From Collinsella aerofaciens (GTDB lineage Bacteria > Actinomycetota > Coriobacteriia > Coriobacteriales > Coriobacteriaceae): DNA of 64,000 nt. The stretch is taken from assembly GCF_028209395.1 (NCBI RefSeq), contig NZ_JAQLDQ010000007.1:1-64000 (forward strand). The letters are read 5' to 3'. The notes under the pieces were generated by a model. That model was not told where the DNA came from, ran no database searches, and saw nothing but the letters and a program-made list of their open reading frames with translations. Of the stretch, positions 62,729 through 64,000 are shown one piece after another (within the stretch, counting starts at the first letter, position 1; each line of letters begins with the position of its first letter). The position numbers and the translations under genes are program-made.

Positions 62729-63853
62729 ATGGCACGTGTGCACAACTTCTCAGCTGGCCCGGCCGCACTGCCCACAAGCGTGCTCGCCGAGATCGCCGAC
62801 GAGATGATGGACTACCGCGGTTGCGGCATGTCCGTGCTCGAGATGAGCCATCGATCTAGCATGTACCAGCAGATCATCGACGACGCCGAGGCAACCCTAC
62901 GCCGCCTGCTGAGCATCCCCGACAATTACCGTGTCCTGTTTTTGCAGGGCGGCGCCACGCTGCAGTTTGCGGGCATCCCCATGAACCTCATGCGCCGCGG
63001 GCGCGCCGGCTACATCGTGACCGGCAACTTTGCCAACAAGGCGTACAAGGAGGCCGCCAAGTACGGCGAGGCCGTGCTGCTCGCGAGCTCCGAAGACACC
63101 AACTTCGACCGCATCCCCGACATGGCCGACATCAACGCGCGTATTGCCGCCGAGGCTGCGGGCGACGGGCTCGACTACGTCTACATCTGCCAGAACAACA
63201 CCATCTTTGGCACCATGTACCGCGAGCTGCCTAACTGCGGCGATGTGCCGCTGGTCGCCGATGTTTCGAGCTGCTTTTTGTCGCAGCCACTCGACGTCGA
63301 GCGCTACGGACTCATCTACGCCGGCGCTCAGAAAAACGCCGGCGCCGCTGGCGTGACCGTGGTCATCGTGCGCGACGACCTGATCGCCGACGGCCCGGCC
63401 TTTGCGCAGACGCCGCAGTACATGAACCTTAAGACCCAGGCCGCCAAGGGCTCCATGCTCAACACGCCCAACACCTTTGGCATCTACGTGTGCGGCAAGG
63501 TGTTCCGTTGGGTTGAGCAGACCGGCGGACTTGCCGCCATGGCCGAGCGCAACTGGGCCAAGGCCAACCTGCTCTACGACCTGCTCGAGCACAGCGAGCT
63601 GTTCCATGGCACCGCGCAGGCCAACAGCCGCTCCATCGCCAACGTCACGTTCCGTACCGGCGACGCCGAACTCGACGCGGCCTTTGTTGCGGGCGCGGCA
63701 GAGCACCAGATCCAAAACGTCAAGGGCCATCGCCTCGTCGGCGGAATGCGCGCCAGCGTGTACAACGCCGTCACCATGGAGGACGTGCAGGCGCTGGCCA
63801 CGTACGTGAAGGACTTCGAAGCGCAGCATAGTTTGAGCCCGCGATCTAACTAG
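62729..63853 (+). CDS. serC: Phosphoserine aminotransferase
   Basis: 374 residues. Begins HNFSAGPAALPTSVL; FLQGGATLQFAGIPMNL, ADVSSCFLSQPLDV and the PLP lysine in YAGAQKNAGAAGVTVV are SerC hallmarks. It makes phosphoserine from 3-phosphohydroxypyruvate. Followed 69 bp later by serA, forming the serine-synthesis pair. Start ATG 62729 follows GAGGGGG. Confidence 0.95.
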   Translation: MARVHNFSAGPAALPTSVLAEIADEMMDYRGCGMSVLEMSHRSSMYQQIIDDAEATLRRLLSIPDNYRVLFLQGGATLQFAGIPMNLMRRGRAGYIVTGNFANKAYKEAAKYGEAVLLASSEDTNFDRIPDMADINARIAAEAAGDGLDYVYICQNNTIFGTMYRELPNCGDVPLVADVSSCFLSQPLDVERYGLIYAGAQKNAGAAGVTVVIVRDDLIADGPAFAQTPQYMNLKTQAAKGSMLNTPNTFGIYVCGKVFRWVEQTGGLAAMAERNWAKANLLYDLLEHSELFHGTAQANSRSIANVTFRTGDAELDAAFVAGAAEHQIQNVKGHRLVGGMRASVYNAVTMEDVQALATYVKDFEAQHSLSPRSN

Positions 63854-63922
63854 CCCGCAACACGCGGGCCGACCAGCCACTTCAAACCACTTGTTATAAA
63901 CAAATCCGCTAAGGAGTTTTTC

Positions 63923-64000
63923 ATGCGCAAGATTAAAACCATCGACGACATTACCAAGGACGGCAAAGTCGAATTTGGCGAGGGCTACGAGTTTGTGGGC
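63923..64000 (+). CDS. serA: Start of D-3-phosphoglycerate dehydrogenase (cut by window end)
   Basis: Only the first 26 codons (MRKIKTIDDITKDGK...) are inside the window. AAGGAG precedes ATG 63923. The position right after serC makes serA the likely identity, which is inference because no catalytic motif is visible. Confidence 0.6.
   Translation, partial: MRKIKTIDDITKDGKVEFGEGYEFVG

Overview
The window looks like chromosomal DNA of a high-GC, anaerobic gut actinobacterium of the Coriobacteriia, most probably Collinsella or a close relative. The reasons are: a Rho factor with a very long Ala/Arg-rich N-terminal extension, a SUF operon in the order C-B-D-S-U behind an Rrf2 regulator, the NifU-like plus GGGtGRT gene pair, ATP-type PEP carboxykinase, and the general GC-rich codon use. 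No rRNA is present, so the genus is inference.

Layout. Positions 1-3,095 are a low-GC debris island: a 3'-end fragment of a glycosyltransferase gene, an intact AbiF/AbiD-like (Abi_2, HEPN) gene, two istB (IS21) halves that meet tail to tail, and the C-terminal stub of an ATPase. Positions 3,096-10,006 hold a minus-strand operon of five family-2 glycosyltransferases, four of which form an A-B-A'-B' tandem duplication. An O-acyltransferase and a galactofuranosyltransferase-like GT2 follow on the plus strand. Together these form a surface-polysaccharide locus. A GT4 prenyl-phosphate sugar transferase (47.8 kb) and a polysaccharide flippase-like protein (55.5 kb) lie elsewhere in the window and probably serve the same pathway.

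Positions 12.5-16.3 kb hold an AAA-ATPase-like/PD-(D/E)XK-type protein and a sortase-anchored wall protein. Positions 16.4-22.4 kb hold the Rrf2 regulator and the divergent sufCBDSU operon, with GGGACAAA/TTTGTCCC inverted repeats at both ends. Positions 22.4-28.2 kb hold a RAYT-type Y1 transposase, the NifU-like/GGGtGRT pair, an FAD-dependent fumarate reductase/aspartate oxidase-like enzyme and DinD. Positions 28.2-28.5 kb hold three tRNAs (Lys-CTT twice, His-GTG).

From 28.7 to 64 kb the content is mostly housekeeping: aminotransferase, ROK sugar kinase, VanZ-like protein, rho, argS, CarD, an HD-domain protein, proA, an alpha/beta hydrolase, proB, pncB, tRNA-Ala, a PflX-like radical SAM enzyme, trpS, an MGMT-like protein, DegV, MarR, a B3/B4 protein, pckA, a metallophosphoesterase, a K+/H+ antiporter, and serC-serA (serA cut by the window end). 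A lower-GC two-gene insert at 60.5-62.6 kb pairs a MazG-like pyrophosphohydrolase with a GIY-YIG/DUF2075 P-loop protein interrupted by one in-frame TAG.

The most unusual signal is intergenic. There are six copies of a palindrome (arms AAAACCACCACAAAGG, or the ACCGCC variant), each placed just after a stop codon like a bidirectional terminator, in a window that also carries a RAYT gene. There are also several larger inverted-repeat elements (35,996-36,145; 42,644-42,741; 46,180-46,283; 57,164-57,286). Three of these four have an 8-12 bp CCGCAGGT core inside or beside them. No CRISPR array, intact insertion sequence or prophage was seen.
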